Source of the DNA: Streptomyces sp. NBC_01351 | GTDB taxonomy: Bacteria > Actinomycetota > Actinomycetes > Streptomycetales > Streptomycetaceae | Assembly: GCF_036237315.1 (NCBI RefSeq) | Contig: NZ_CP108356.1 | Location: forward strand, 372,001-436,000 | Length of the DNA stretch: 64,000 nt | Direction of reading: 5' to 3' | Shown: one piece after another, positions 1 to 7,633 of the stretch | Layout: each line of letters starts with the position of its first letter | Position numbering within the stretch: position 1 is the stretch's first letter | Made by a program: the position numbers and the translations under genes | The notes under the pieces: generated by a model | What the model was told of the DNA's origin: nothing | Database searches by the model: none | What the model saw: the letters and a program-made list of their open reading frames with translations, nothing else

Positions 1-197
1 GCGCGCACCAGGCCCATGCGGTCCCAGAGTTCCAGGGTGCGGGGCTGGATGCCGACGGCCTTCGCGAACGGCAGCCGGGCGGGCAGGCGGTCGACGATGC
101 GGCAGGAGACACCGCGCCTGCGGAGTTCGACGGCCGCCGTCAGCCCGACGGGGCCGGCGCCGGCGACGAGTACGTCCGTTGCGTAGGTGTGCGCCAT
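1..197 (-). CDS. FAD-dependent monooxygenase, N-terminal fragment (runs off window)
   Basis: Only the first 65 codons are inside the window. From the ATG the protein reads a short N-terminus, then VLVAGAGPVGLTAA, the GxGxxG dinucleotide-binding loop of FAD monooxygenases of the PHBH/aromatic hydroxylase type, then a basic RRRG and IVDR strand that normally ends at the acidic residue binding the FAD ribose. The phrase GIQPRTLELWDRMG downstream is also typical of this family (ubiquinone and polyketide hydroxylases). The substrate cannot be told from the fragment. It is probably a soluble NAD(P)H-dependent hydroxylase. It starts 140 bp from the ohr stop and is transcribed in the same direction as ohr. 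Confidence 0.85.
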   Translation of the reverse strand, partial: MAHTYATDVLVAGAGPVGLTAAVELRRRGVSCRIVDRLPARLPFAKAVGIQPRTLELWDRMGLVR

Positions 198-262
198 GGG
201 CGCCTCCCGGCGTGCGGTCCCCGTACGAGTCGGTGCTCCTCCATGGTGGGCGCCCGCCGGGC

Positions 263-289
263 GTCCGGCATCTTCAGTCGATGCCGGAC
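263..289 (-). terminator. Hairpin terminator after ohr
   Basis: GTCCGGCATC pairs perfectly with GATGCCGGAC across a 7-base loop (10-bp stem). It lies about 50 bp past the ohr stop and before the monooxygenase start, on the same strand. There is no U-tract, which is common in high-GC actinobacteria. A terminator separating the two genes is the simplest reading. Confidence 0.6.
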
Positions 290-303
290 GGTCGGCGGCC
301 CCT

Positions 304-351
304 GATCGACGACCCGGTCGATGACCTGCTCGATGACCTACTCGATGACGA
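304..351. repeat. Degenerate 12-bp tandem repeat across the ohr stop codon
   Basis: Four 12-bp units related to CTCGATGACCTA lie end to end. The last overlaps the final codons of ohr and the others follow its stop. On the coding strand they would read on as VIE/VIEQ/VID-like codons, so the ohr 3' end looks as if a short repeat expanded and a stop then closed the frame. Confidence 0.6.
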
Positions 352-748
352 GGTCCACGGCGATGTTGCCGCGGGTGGCGCGGGAGTACGGGCAGACCTC
401 GTGCGCCTGCTTGACCAGCAGGGCGCCGGTCTCGCCCGCGAGGGACTCGGGGAGCTCGACGCGCAGGACGACGCCCAGGCCGAAGCCCGCGCCGTCCTTG
501 CCGATGGAGACCTCCGCGGTGACCGAGACCTCGCTGGTGTCGGCCTTGGCCTGGCGGCCGACCAGGCCGAGCGCGCTGGAGAAGCAGGCGGCGTAGCCGG
601 CCGCGAAGAGCTGCTCGGGGTTCGTGCCCTGTCCGTTGCCGCCGAGCGCCGGGGGCATGGCCAGGGCGAGGTCGAGCTGACCGTCGGAGCTGACGGTGCG
701 GCCCTCGCGGCCGTTGGCGGTGGCGACAGCGGTGTACAGCGCGTCCAT
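338..748 (-). CDS. ohr: Organic hydroperoxide resistance protein Ohr (OsmC/Ohr family)
   Basis: A 136-residue peroxiredoxin-like enzyme that reduces organic (lipid) hydroperoxides using a reactive cysteine pair recharged by lipoylated proteins. Both cysteines are visible, in AACFSSAL near residue 60 and EVCPYSRATRGN near residue 124; the VCPYS motif with the second Cys marks the Ohr rather than the YhfA branch. The N-terminus (DALYTAVATANGREG) and the length are normal for Ohr. The ATG at 748 is preferred over a longer open frame because it has a GAGG-type ribosome site and matches the family start. It is divergent from ohrR, with the operator between them, so peroxide-induced derepression is expected. 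Confidence 0.95.
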   Translation of the reverse strand: MDALYTAVATANGREGRTVSSDGQLDLALAMPPALGGNGQGTNPEQLFAAGYAACFSSALGLVGRQAKADTSEVSVTAEVSIGKDGAGFGLGVVLRVELPESLAGETGALLVKQAHEVCPYSRATRGNIAVDLVIE

Positions 749-810
749 CGGAGTTCCTCTCCCAGAAATCAACGGTGCGGCGGCCGGTGGTCGACCTCGC
801 TCCATGAGTA

Positions 811-840
811 GAGCACACAATTCAGTTGTGCACAATTCAA
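811..840. promoter_or_regulatory. Probable OhrR operator
   Basis: The ohr-ohrR gap holds CACAATTCAGTTGTG, an inverted repeat with 5-bp arms CACAA/TTGTG, followed at once by CACAATTCAA. The overlap creates a second palindrome, TTGTGCACAA. Known OhrR sites are AT-rich dyads of the form ACAATT-AATTGT, and this is the only AT-rich dyad in the gap. It is placed to control both genes. Confidence 0.75.
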
Positions 841-873
841 TGCCTCGCAAGTTCTCCCGGGTACACTGGCCGC

Positions 874-1350
874 ATGACCGAGCAGCCGACCGCCACCCAC
901 CCCGACCAGGACTTCCTGCGCCTGGACGGCCAGATCTGCTTCGCGCTGAACGCCGCGAGCCGCGCCTTCGGCGGGCTGTACCGCGTCGTCCTGAAGGACC
1001 TCGGGCTCACCTACCCGCAGTACCTGGTGATGCTGGTGCTGTGGGAGCACGGGGAGATGCCGGTCAAGCAGATCGGGCAGCACCTGCGACTGGACTCGGG
1101 GACGCTGTCCCCGCTGCTCAAGCGACTCGAGGCAGCCGGACTGGTGCGCCGCGAGCGCAGCACCGAGGACGAGCGTTCCGTGCACGCGCACCTGACCGAG
1201 GAGGGCGCGGCTCTGCGCGCCCGGGCCGTGGAGGTACCGCGCCGGATCGCGACCGCGACCGGGTTCGAGCTCGGCGAGATCATCGACCTCCAGACCCGCT
1301 TGAACCGCCTCACCGCCGCCCTCGACGCCGCCGCGCCGGAGGAGGCGTAG
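874..1350 (+). CDS. ohrR: OhrR, MarR-family organic peroxide sensor
   Basis: A 158-residue winged-helix repressor. Cys22 in the segment DGQICFALNAASRAF is at the position of the peroxide-sensing cysteine of OhrR proteins; its oxidation releases the repressor from DNA. The wing and recognition helix follow (VKQIGQHLRLDSGTLSPLLKRLEAAGLVRRERS, given here only as the region of residues 66-98). It is divergent from ohr, as usual. The ATG at 874 has no clear Shine-Dalgarno. A TACACT -10-like hexamer ends 6 bases upstream, so the mRNA may be leaderless. Confidence 0.93.
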   Translation: MTEQPTATHPDQDFLRLDGQICFALNAASRAFGGLYRVVLKDLGLTYPQYLVMLVLWEHGEMPVKQIGQHLRLDSGTLSPLLKRLEAAGLVRRERSTEDERSVHAHLTEEGAALRARAVEVPRRIATATGFELGEIIDLQTRLNRLTAALDAAAPEEA

Positions 1351-1358
1351 GCGGTGTA

Positions 1359-1376
1359 GGAGGCGCGAGTGCCTCC
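1359..1376 (+). terminator. Small hairpin after ohrR
   Basis: GGAGGC and GCCTCC form a 6-bp stem with a 6-base loop just past the ohrR stop, before the Shine-Dalgarno of the next gene. It could be a weak terminator. It is short and may be chance. Confidence 0.3.
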
Positions 1377-1414
1377 CGCGCCGGACACTGGGTCCGGGAG
1401 CCAGGAGGTGCGCG

Positions 1415-2452
1415 ATGGATCCGGTTGCGGCGCTGGACCGCATCGCCTTCCTGCTGGAGCGCGCACAGGCGCCCACGTACCGGGTGCGGGCCTTCCGGAC
1501 GGCGGCGGCCACGGTCGGGGCGATGGGCGGGCCGGAGCTGGCGGAGCGCGCGGCGGCCGCCGGTTCCCTGGAGCAGCTCAAGGGCATCGGCCCGAAGACG
1601 GCCCAGGTCGTACGCGAGGCACTCGCCGGGGAGGTTCCGGCCTATCTCCGGACCCTGGAGGACGAGGCCGCCGCCCTCCCCGACGCACCGCCTGCCACCC
1701 CTGCCGCCACCGCCCTGCGGGCGGCGCTGCGCGGGGACTGCCACATGCACTCGGACTGGTCGGACGGCGGCAGCCCGATCGAGGCGATGGGGCGGGCGGC
1801 CGCCGCGCTGGGCCACGAGTGGGCGGTCCTCACCGACCACTCGCCGCGGCTGACGATCGCCCGGGGGCTCTCCCCGGAGCGGCTGCGCGAGCAGCTCGGG
1901 GTGGTGGCCGAACTGGCCGAGGCCTGGGCGCCGTTCCGGCTGCTGACCGGCATCGAGTGCGACATCCTCGACGACGGTTCGCTGGACCAGGAGCCGGAGC
2001 TGCTGGAGCGGCTGGACCTCGTGGTCGGCTCGGTGCACTCGAAGCTGCGGATGGACGCGCCCGCGATGACCAGCCGCCTGCTGGCGGCGGTGCGCAACCC
2101 GCTGATGGACGTACTGGGCCACTGCACGGGGCGGCTGGTGACGGGGCGGACGCGGCCGGAGTCCCGGTTCGACGCCGAGGCCGTCTTCGCGGCCTGTGCG
2201 GAGGCCGGTACCGCCGTCGAGATCAACAGCCGCCCCGACCGGCTGGACCCGCCCCGCCGGCTGCTGCGGCTCGCCGTCGCGTCCGGCACCTTCTTCGCCA
2301 TCGACACGGACGCGCACGCCCCGGGCCAGCTGGACTGGCAGATCCTGGGCTGCGAACGGGCCGTGGAGTGCGGGGTGCCGCCCGAGCGCGTGATCAACAC
2401 CTGGTCGGCGGAGGAGCTGCTGACCTGGACCCGCACCCGTCGTGCCCCTTAG
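1415..2452 (+). CDS. PHP-domain phosphoesterase with helix-hairpin-helix N-terminus
   Basis: 345 residues. Residues 1-75 resemble the 8-kDa/HhH part of family X DNA polymerases (LKGIGPKTAQVV is a helix-hairpin-helix). From about residue 108 a complete PHP metallophosphoesterase follows, with metal ligands in DCHMHSDWSDG (H110, H112), TDHS (H142), GIECD (E181), GSVHS (H208), GHC (H236) and DTDAH (D299, H301). The nucleotidyltransferase palm of PolX is absent, so this is not a polymerase. It is probably a DNA- or nucleotide-linked phosphatase/nuclease, or a histidinol-phosphatase-like enzyme. The ATG at 1415 follows a good AGGAGGTG site. Actinobacteria commonly carry this shortened PolX-like form. 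Confidence 0.85.
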   Translation: MDPVAALDRIAFLLERAQAPTYRVRAFRTAAATVGAMGGPELAERAAAAGSLEQLKGIGPKTAQVVREALAGEVPAYLRTLEDEAAALPDAPPATPAATALRAALRGDCHMHSDWSDGGSPIEAMGRAAAALGHEWAVLTDHSPRLTIARGLSPERLREQLGVVAELAEAWAPFRLLTGIECDILDDGSLDQEPELLERLDLVVGSVHSKLRMDAPAMTSRLLAAVRNPLMDVLGHCTGRLVTGRTRPESRFDAEAVFAACAEAGTAVEINSRPDRLDPPRRLLRLAVASGTFFAIDTDAHAPGQLDWQILGCERAVECGVPPERVINTWSAEELLTWTRTRRAP

Positions 2453-2467
2453 GGCCCGCCTGCCGCA

Positions 2468-2956
2468 TCAGGCCGGCAGGAGGGCCAGGAGCTGTTTCGC
2501 GTGGCCCGGCAGCTCCGATTCCGCGAGGCCGGCGAGGAGGTCCCGCAGCGGGAGCGGGCGGTCGACCAGGACCACGCCGTTGGACAGCAGCAGGGTGGGT
2601 ACCTGCGTGTCGAGTTCGGCCTCGCTCAGGGCCGGTCCGCCGAGGGCGCAGAGGGCTTCCCCCTGCGCCCGGATGCGGCGGCGGAGCCCCTCGTTGCCGC
2701 CGGCGAGTGCGATGACCCGGTCGAGGGTCCAGGTGTCCTGCGCCACGCGGTTGTCGTACGTCGTGACGGCGCCCGACGCGACCGAGGAGACGGCGACGAG
2801 GGTGGCGGCCCCGACGAGGGACACGTGGGCCAGGATCCGGTCGGCGCTCCACTCCCCGGGTGGCGGGACGGGGCTCGGGTCGCCGGAGGCGGCGACCGTT
2901 TCGGCGGCGTACAGCAGTTCGCGGTAGGCGTCCCGCAGTGCGGCGGTGTCCTGCAT
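2468..2956 (-). CDS. Small unknown protein, DinB/maleylpyruvate-isomerase-like helical fold suspected
   Basis: 162 residues, largely helical, soluble, with no membrane segment. The pattern 'LRDAYRELLYAAETVA...PPPGEWSADRILAHVSLVGAA' with the W-x3-ILAHV signature resembles the N-terminal helix bundle of DinB_2/mycothiol-dependent maleylpyruvate-isomerase-type proteins. Only one metal-like His (in ILAHVS) is obvious, so activity is uncertain. The ATG at 2956 has a GGAAGGGAA site. It lies 47 bp downstream of the ArsR-SRPBCC gene on the same strand, so the two are probably co-transcribed and under the palindrome at 3819-3846. It converges with the PHP gene, with a 15-bp gap. Confidence 0.7.
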   Translation of the reverse strand: MQDTAALRDAYRELLYAAETVAASGDPSPVPPPGEWSADRILAHVSLVGAATLVAVSSVASGAVTTYDNRVAQDTWTLDRVIALAGGNEGLRRRIRAQGEALCALGGPALSEAELDTQVPTLLLSNGVVLVDRPLPLRDLLAGLAESELPGHAKQLLALLPA

Positions 2957-3003
2957 GACTGTTCCCTTCCGGTCGGGTGATGGCGCCGCGGGCAACGGCC
3001 GCC

Positions 3004-3813
3004 TCAGGTGTGCGACGGGGACATCTCCCACGGGGCCTGCGGGAGGACCTCGCCGGTCTCCAGCAGCGACTTGAGGTTCGCCAGCACCGCCGGCCAGCCG
3101 CGCGAGATTCCGCCGAGCATCTCCTCGTTGGGGAGGTTCTCGTGGGTGACGGTGAGGCGCACGATGTCCTCGTGCGGCTCGACGAGGAAGGTGACGACGG
3201 ACGGCTCGCGCGCCGGTTCGACGTCGGGGTTGTCCTCGAAGGTGACGACCAGCCGCGTCGGGGGCTCGGACTCGATCACCCGGCCGACGACGTCGACGGC
3301 GCCCGATCCGTCGACCCGCCGGTGCTCCCAGGTCGATCCGGGCTGCCAGTCGGAGACGTTGGCGTGCCCCCAGTAGCGCGCCGTCAGGTCGGCATCGGTC
3401 AGGGCCTGCCACACCTGCCGCGCGTCGGCTCGGATGTAGGTGACGTAGACGTAGGTCGGCACGGTCGTGCTTCCGCGGGTCATGGCGTACTCCTCTGCCT
3501 TGTTCTTGATGGCGCCGAGCGCTTGCAGCCGGGGCCTGTCGAACCCTGAGATCCAGCGCTCCTCGATCTCGTGGATCGGCGCCGGGTTGAGGTAGTGCAG
3601 CCGCTCTCGCCCGCGCCGCACGACGGTGACGAGGCCGGCCTGTCCGAGGACGTCCAGGTGCTGTGTCGCCGACTGGCGCGCCATGTCCAGGTGCTCGCAC
3701 AGCTCGCGCAGCGTCTGGCCGTTCTGCTCGCGCAGCCGGTCGAGCAGGAGTCGTCGGGTGGGATCGGCCAGCGCTTTGAACACCGAGTCCACCTCTCTCG
3801 GTTCGAGGCTCAC
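3004..3813 (-). CDS. ArsR-type HTH regulator fused to a SRPBCC (AHSA1/START-like) domain
   Basis: 269 residues. Residues 8-105 are an ArsR winged helix (VFKALADPTRRLLLDRL; LREQNGQTLRELCEHL; ARQSATQHLDVLGQAGLV). Residues 118-260 are a SRPBCC hydrophobic-pocket domain (TYVYVTYIRADARQVWQALTD; YWGH; ESEPPTRLVVTFE). No Cys metal site of the ArsR/SmtB kind is seen, so the SRPBCC part is likely the ligand sensor. Separate ArsR and AHSA1 genes are often adjacent; here they are one chain. The GTG at 3813 is taken as the start, but a GTG at 3783 has a better-placed GAGGTGG ribosome site and would give the usual short ArsR N-terminus. The 28-bp palindrome just upstream argues for autoregulation. Confidence 0.88.
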   Translation of the reverse strand: MSLEPREVDSVFKALADPTRRLLLDRLREQNGQTLRELCEHLDMARQSATQHLDVLGQAGLVTVVRRGRERLHYLNPAPIHEIEERWISGFDRPRLQALGAIKNKAEEYAMTRGSTTVPTYVYVTYIRADARQVWQALTDADLTARYWGHANVSDWQPGSTWEHRRVDGSGAVDVVGRVIESEPPTRLVVTFEDNPDVEPAREPSVVTFLVEPHEDIVRLTVTHENLPNEEMLGGISRGWPAVLANLKSLLETGEVLPQAPWEMSPSHT

Positions 3814-3818
3814 CTCTC

Positions 3819-3846
3819 CATTATGCAGGTAATTACCTGCATAATG
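3819..3846. promoter_or_regulatory. Perfect 28-bp palindromic operator upstream of the ArsR-SRPBCC gene
   Basis: CATTATGCAGGTAA is followed directly by its exact reverse complement TTACCTGCATAATG. It sits 5 bp before the GTG at 3813, so a bound dimer would block the promoter or the start site. It is much more AT-rich than its surroundings. ArsR-family proteins with SRPBCC partners commonly bind such dyads. The assignment to this gene is from position. Confidence 0.8.
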
Positions 3847-3882
3847 TCAACGTGTCGCCACGCCCGCCGTGCGGGCCCACGT

Positions 3883-3921
3883 GAAGCGGCACCCCGCGCT
3901 CGGAGCGCCGGGTGCCGCTTC
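3883..3921 (-). terminator. Terminator of the repeat membrane protein gene
   Basis: GAAGCGGCACCC pairs perfectly with GGGTGCCGCTTC (12 bp, 15-base loop). It starts 18 bp past the stop of the gene at 3940-4938 and would end its transcript before the ArsR promoter region. Confidence 0.8.
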
Positions 3922-3939
3922 GTATCGGGTCGGCCGGGG

Positions 3940-4938
3940 TCAGGCCGAGCTCTCCTGGCCGGTCCTCAGCGCCAGGCCGGCGAGGACGGCGCCGGCCGCC
4001 GCGCACAGCATCGCGGTGACACCCGCCCACGCCAGCGAGCCGCCCACCGCCCCGGCCAGCGGGTCGAAGTCCGCGACGCCGCCCACCACGTGCAGGGCGA
4101 CGACACCGAGGGCGGCGACGGCTCCGGCCCGCCACACCGCGGCGGTGTCCCGGAGCGCCAGCAGCGCGCCGAGTCCCAGGCAGACCACGGTGACCAGCAA
4201 CGGCAGCCACTGCCCCGGGGTCGCGGACGGCAGGGCGGCCAGGTCCGCGGGCAGGTGGAGGGCGCCGCTGACCAGCAGGGCGATCGCCACGGGCCAGCGC
4301 AGCACGTGCCGCAGCACCTGGGAACGACCCGCCGGTTCGGCGACCGGCACGGAAGCCGGGGCGGTGCGCCCGGGCCGCTGATGGTACGGGGCGTCGTAGA
4401 TCTCCGCGTAGGCGGGCTCGTACGGTTCTTCGTACAGCTCGTCGTACACCACGGCGGGGGCCTCCGGCTCGGCCGAGGACGAGGCCGAGGCGGAGGCCGC
4501 CACCGCGTCGCGCCGCCGGTCCGGTACGCGGTTCTCCTCGTGGCCGAGGATGGTCGCCAGCAGGGCGACGTCCTCGATCGAGCGCCCGACGGCGGCGGCG
4601 CGCAGCGTGATGTCCGCTTCGACCGTCTCGTGCGGGGGCTCGCCGAGGAGGGCGACCATCCGCTGCACGTCCTGCACGGGCCGGGTGACGGCGGCCGTGC
4701 GCAGCGCTTCGTGTCCGGCGTCCGGGAGGCTGGCGTCCTCCTTGAGGAGGCTCACCAGCGCGGTGACCTCTTCGATCGGGCGGCAGGTGACCGCCGTTTC
4801 CAGCAGGGTGCGTATGGGCCGGACGCCCGGCGCTTCGGACGCTTCGACCGGATCGGACGCTTCCGGTGCGGCGGCGGTGTCGGGGATCCCGTGGCGGTCT
4901 TCGTGGTCCGTCGCCGCGAGGGTGATGGGGTCATTCAT
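3940..4938 (-). CDS. Membrane protein with three cytoplasmic tandem repeats
   Basis: 332 residues of unknown function. Residues about 40-140 contain three imperfect repeats of roughly 37 residues, each of the form LxTAxxxRPIEEVxxLVxLL (third unit: LRAAAVGRSIEDVALLATIL). An acidic, Tyr-rich stretch follows (YDELYEEPYEPAYAEIYDAPY, positions about 195-215), then four predicted membrane helices at the C-terminus (VAIALLVSGALHL; LLVTVVCLGLGALLAL; AVAALGVVALHVV; AMLCAAAGAVLAGLAL). The ATG at 4938 has a GGAG site 8 bases upstream. The repeats may be a protein-interaction or regulatory segment in front of a small membrane domain. It is divergent from the carboxylesterase. Confidence 0.8.
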   Translation of the reverse strand: MNDPITLAATDHEDRHGIPDTAAAPEASDPVEASEAPGVRPIRTLLETAVTCRPIEEVTALVSLLKEDASLPDAGHEALRTAAVTRPVQDVQRMVALLGEPPHETVEADITLRAAAVGRSIEDVALLATILGHEENRVPDRRRDAVAASASASSSAEPEAPAVVYDELYEEPYEPAYAEIYDAPYHQRPGRTAPASVPVAEPAGRSQVLRHVLRWPVAIALLVSGALHLPADLAALPSATPGQWLPLLVTVVCLGLGALLALRDTAAVWRAGAVAALGVVALHVVGGVADFDPLAGAVGGSLAWAGVTAMLCAAAGAVLAGLALRTGQESSA

Positions 4939-5103
4939 GGAAAGCTCCGTTCGCCGACGCACGGGTCTACACATCGCGCGGCGGTCATCGTGCGTCATGG
5001 GAAGCGCACGCTTTGTTACATTTACGGTTGAATCCGCTCGCTGCGCCATTCGGGGCGGGCAAACGGGGGCCCGACCAGTCCCCACGGGGAAAGGCCGTCA
5101 GCC

Positions 5104-6789
5104 GTGCCCGACATGCATGCCGTCCGCCGGCGGTGGTCCGCACCGCTCCTGGCTCTCGTCCTGCCCGCGGTCCTGCTGCTAGTGACGGGCGCCGGCCCGG
5201 CGCCGACGCCTACGCCTGCCCCTGCGCCTGCGCCTGCCGTCGTGCCCCTTCCCGCGCCCGGACCCCTCGTCGTGGACACCGATCGGGGGCCGGTCCGCGG
5301 GCGGGCGCACGGCTCGTACCGGACCTTCGAGGGCATCCCCTACGCCGCTCCCCCGACGGGCGCGCTGCGCTGGCTGCCGCCGCGGCCGGCGGCCCGGTGG
5401 GCGGGCGTCCGCGATGCGGGGGCCGCCGGGTCGCGGTGCGTGCAGCTGCCGCCGATCGGGACGGGCGGGCCGAGCGGTTCGGAGGACTGCCTGTTCCTGA
5501 ACGTCACCGCGCCGACGGCACCCGCCCCGAGGAGCGGGGACTCCCGGCCGCTCCCCGCCATGGTGTGGTTCCACGGCGGCGGCTTCCTCAACGGCGCCGG
5601 CGACCTCTACCGGCCCGAGCCGCTCGCCGTTCGGGGCGGCGTGGTGGTCGTGACGGTCAATTACCGGCTGGGCGTCTTCGGCCTGTTCGGCCACCCGGAG
5701 CTCGGCGGGGCCCCCGCGCTCGCCCTCGCGGACCAACAGGCGGCGCTGCGCTGGGTGCGGGCGAACGCGGCGCGCTTCGGGGCGGACCCGCACAACGTCA
5801 CGGTGTTCGGCGAGTCGGCGGGCGCCCTCAGCGTGTGCGCGCACCTCGTCTCCCCGGCCTCCGCGGGCCTGTTCCACAAGGCGATCGTGCAGAGCGGCTC
5901 CTGCTCGACCACGATGCCCGCGCGGTCGCTGCTGCCGGACCTCGGTACGTACGAGCCCTTCGTCCCCGAGGGCCGGGTCGTCGCGGACGGGGCCGAGGCG
6001 GCCGGGCGGCTCGGCTGCGACCGGCCGGCGGGCGGGGTCGTGGACTGTCTGCGCAGCCTGGACGCCCGTACGCTCGCGACGCCCGAGCTGATGCAGCGGT
6101 TCTCCCTCGTCCCCTACGGCAAGGGCCTGCTGCCGCTGGAGCCCCGACGCGCCCTGGAAGGCGGGCGGTTCCACCGGGTGCCGGTGATGCAGGGCACCAC
6201 GCTCGACGAGATGCGGATCTTCGTCGCGCAGACGCTCGCGGCCCATCCGGTCGCCGACGAGGCCTCCTACCGGGCCCGGCTGGAGCAGTCCTTCGGCGCC
6301 GCGACCGCGCGGGTCGTCGAGGCGGCCTACCCGGTGTCCGGCCACCCGACGCCGGCGGTGGCCTGGGCCACCCTGCTGTCCGACGCCTCGTTCACCTGCC
6401 CGACGCTGCGGGACAGCGGAGCGCTGGCCCGGCACGTGCCGACGTACGGCTACCGGTTCAGCGACCGCGACGCGCCGAACTTCACGGGGCTGCCGGAGGT
6501 CGCCGGGCTCCCGTACGGGGCCTCGCACGGCTTCGAACTGCCCTACCTGTTCACGATGGCTCCCCTGGCGGCGCCGCAGCGGGAGCTGGCGGACCGGATG
6601 ATTGGCTACTGGTCGGCGTTCGCCCGGACCGGCAGCCCGGGCGGCGCGCAGTGGCCGCGGTACCGGGCGCCGGACTCGGTGCTGTCACTGGCGCCGGGCG
6701 CGGAGGGGATCCGTACGGTGGACGCGCGGGCCGAACACCACTGCGCGCTCTGGGACGCGTGGTGGCCGAGGGGCACCGGCTCTCCGTGA
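5104..6789 (+). CDS. Secreted carboxylesterase, type B
   Basis: 561 residues. An N-terminal signal peptide (hydrophobic LLALVLPAVLLLVTG) is followed by a low-complexity P/A/T linker, then a complete type B alpha/beta-hydrolase. The oxyanion loop FHGGGF is near residue 158, the nucleophile Ser238 is in FGESAGA, and the C-terminal His is in YGASHGFELPYLF. Family members hydrolyse carboxylic esters, including para-nitrobenzyl-type and acetylcholine-like esters; the natural substrate is unknown. The GTG at 5104 is used, with GGGAAAGG about 8 bases upstream; an ATG at 5113 would also leave an intact signal peptide. Several Cys pairs fit an exported protein. Confidence 0.9.
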   Translation: MPDMHAVRRRWSAPLLALVLPAVLLLVTGAGPAPTPTPAPAPAPAVVPLPAPGPLVVDTDRGPVRGRAHGSYRTFEGIPYAAPPTGALRWLPPRPAARWAGVRDAGAAGSRCVQLPPIGTGGPSGSEDCLFLNVTAPTAPAPRSGDSRPLPAMVWFHGGGFLNGAGDLYRPEPLAVRGGVVVVTVNYRLGVFGLFGHPELGGAPALALADQQAALRWVRANAARFGADPHNVTVFGESAGALSVCAHLVSPASAGLFHKAIVQSGSCSTTMPARSLLPDLGTYEPFVPEGRVVADGAEAAGRLGCDRPAGGVVDCLRSLDARTLATPELMQRFSLVPYGKGLLPLEPRRALEGGRFHRVPVMQGTTLDEMRIFVAQTLAAHPVADEASYRARLEQSFGAATARVVEAAYPVSGHPTPAVAWATLLSDASFTCPTLRDSGALARHVPTYGYRFSDRDAPNFTGLPEVAGLPYGASHGFELPYLFTMAPLAAPQRELADRMIGYWSAFARTGSPGGAQWPRYRAPDSVLSLAPGAEGIRTVDARAEHHCALWDAWWPRGTGSP

Positions 6790-6844
6790 CGACGGCCCCC
6801 GGCACCTCCCGCGGTCCCACCTCACGCCCCCATGATCGCGCCCG

Positions 6845-7549
6845 CTATTCGAGCACGACCGGTTCGCCTACCCGGACCCTTCCCGGTGTGACGACCCCGG
6901 CGAGCATGTCGAGCCGGTTGCCGTGCGCCGTGACGATGGTCTTCAGGATCAACGGCGAGTGCGGAAGTTCCTGCTGGGCCTGGTTGGTCATCACACAGCG
7001 CTCGCTGGAGCGCAGGAACTCGATGCGCACCGTGGATCCCACACGGGCCTTGCGCCCGACCCACTCGTCCTCGACGAACGGCGGGGTACCGGGCGGAGTG
7101 CGCACGAAGATGTTCGGCCGGAACCGGCGTTCGTCCGTCGGGACGTCCGGTACCTCTCGGCGTATCCAGTCGAGGGTGGCCGTGGTGAGGACGCTGAGCG
7201 GCAGTTGGTCGAAGTGCGAGATTTCGCCTTCGCGGGCCAACTCGACATCGTCACGCCCGAGATATGCGCGGAGGTAAGCCGTGGCATCGGCCACCGCGCG
7301 CCCCTGATGGTCGATCAGCTCCGGCGTACCCGGCTCCCCGGCGGGGCCCTGCGCGTAGCGGGAGCTCAGGTTCAGCAGACCGTCCATCCGCCGGAAGCGC
7401 CGCGTGCTCTTCCCCGAGCCGAACTTGCCTTCCGCGTCCCGCACCGCGTACAGCCGGTCGCCCACCATGCCCCGGTGGTCGACCTCCGCGCTGCGCAGCC
7501 GTTCACCACCGGTGGACTTGATCGGATACCGCCACAACCGTTCGATCAC
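6845..7549 (-). CDS. MOSC-domain protein (YcbX-like)
   Basis: 234 residues. The N-terminal beta-barrel MOSC_N (IERLWRYPIKSTGGERL) is followed by the MOSC core (SEVDHRGMVGDRLYAVRD; FRPNIFVRTP; SERCVMTNQAQ). The conserved Cys of MOSC sulfur carriers is present in ERCVMT. The fold carries sulfur for molybdenum-cofactor sulfuration or, in YcbX/mARC-type proteins, binds the cofactor for reduction of N-hydroxylated compounds. The start is ambiguous among GTG codons at 7549, 7555 and 7567; 7549 is chosen because a GGAG motif sits 9 bases upstream. It is divergent from the HAD-like gene. Confidence 0.85.
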   Translation of the reverse strand: MIERLWRYPIKSTGGERLRSAEVDHRGMVGDRLYAVRDAEGKFGSGKSTRRFRRMDGLLNLSSRYAQGPAGEPGTPELIDHQGRAVADATAYLRAYLGRDDVELAREGEISHFDQLPLSVLTTATLDWIRREVPDVPTDERRFRPNIFVRTPPGTPPFVEDEWVGRKARVGSTVRIEFLRSSERCVMTNQAQQELPHSPLILKTIVTAHGNRLDMLAGVVTPGRVRVGEPVVLE

Positions 7550-7633
7550 ACCCACGTTCTCCGTCACTCCGGTGACGCTAGTCCAACGCCCGGTGCAGGT
7601 GGTCCCCGCGCGCAGGTGGCCTACGGTGGCGCC

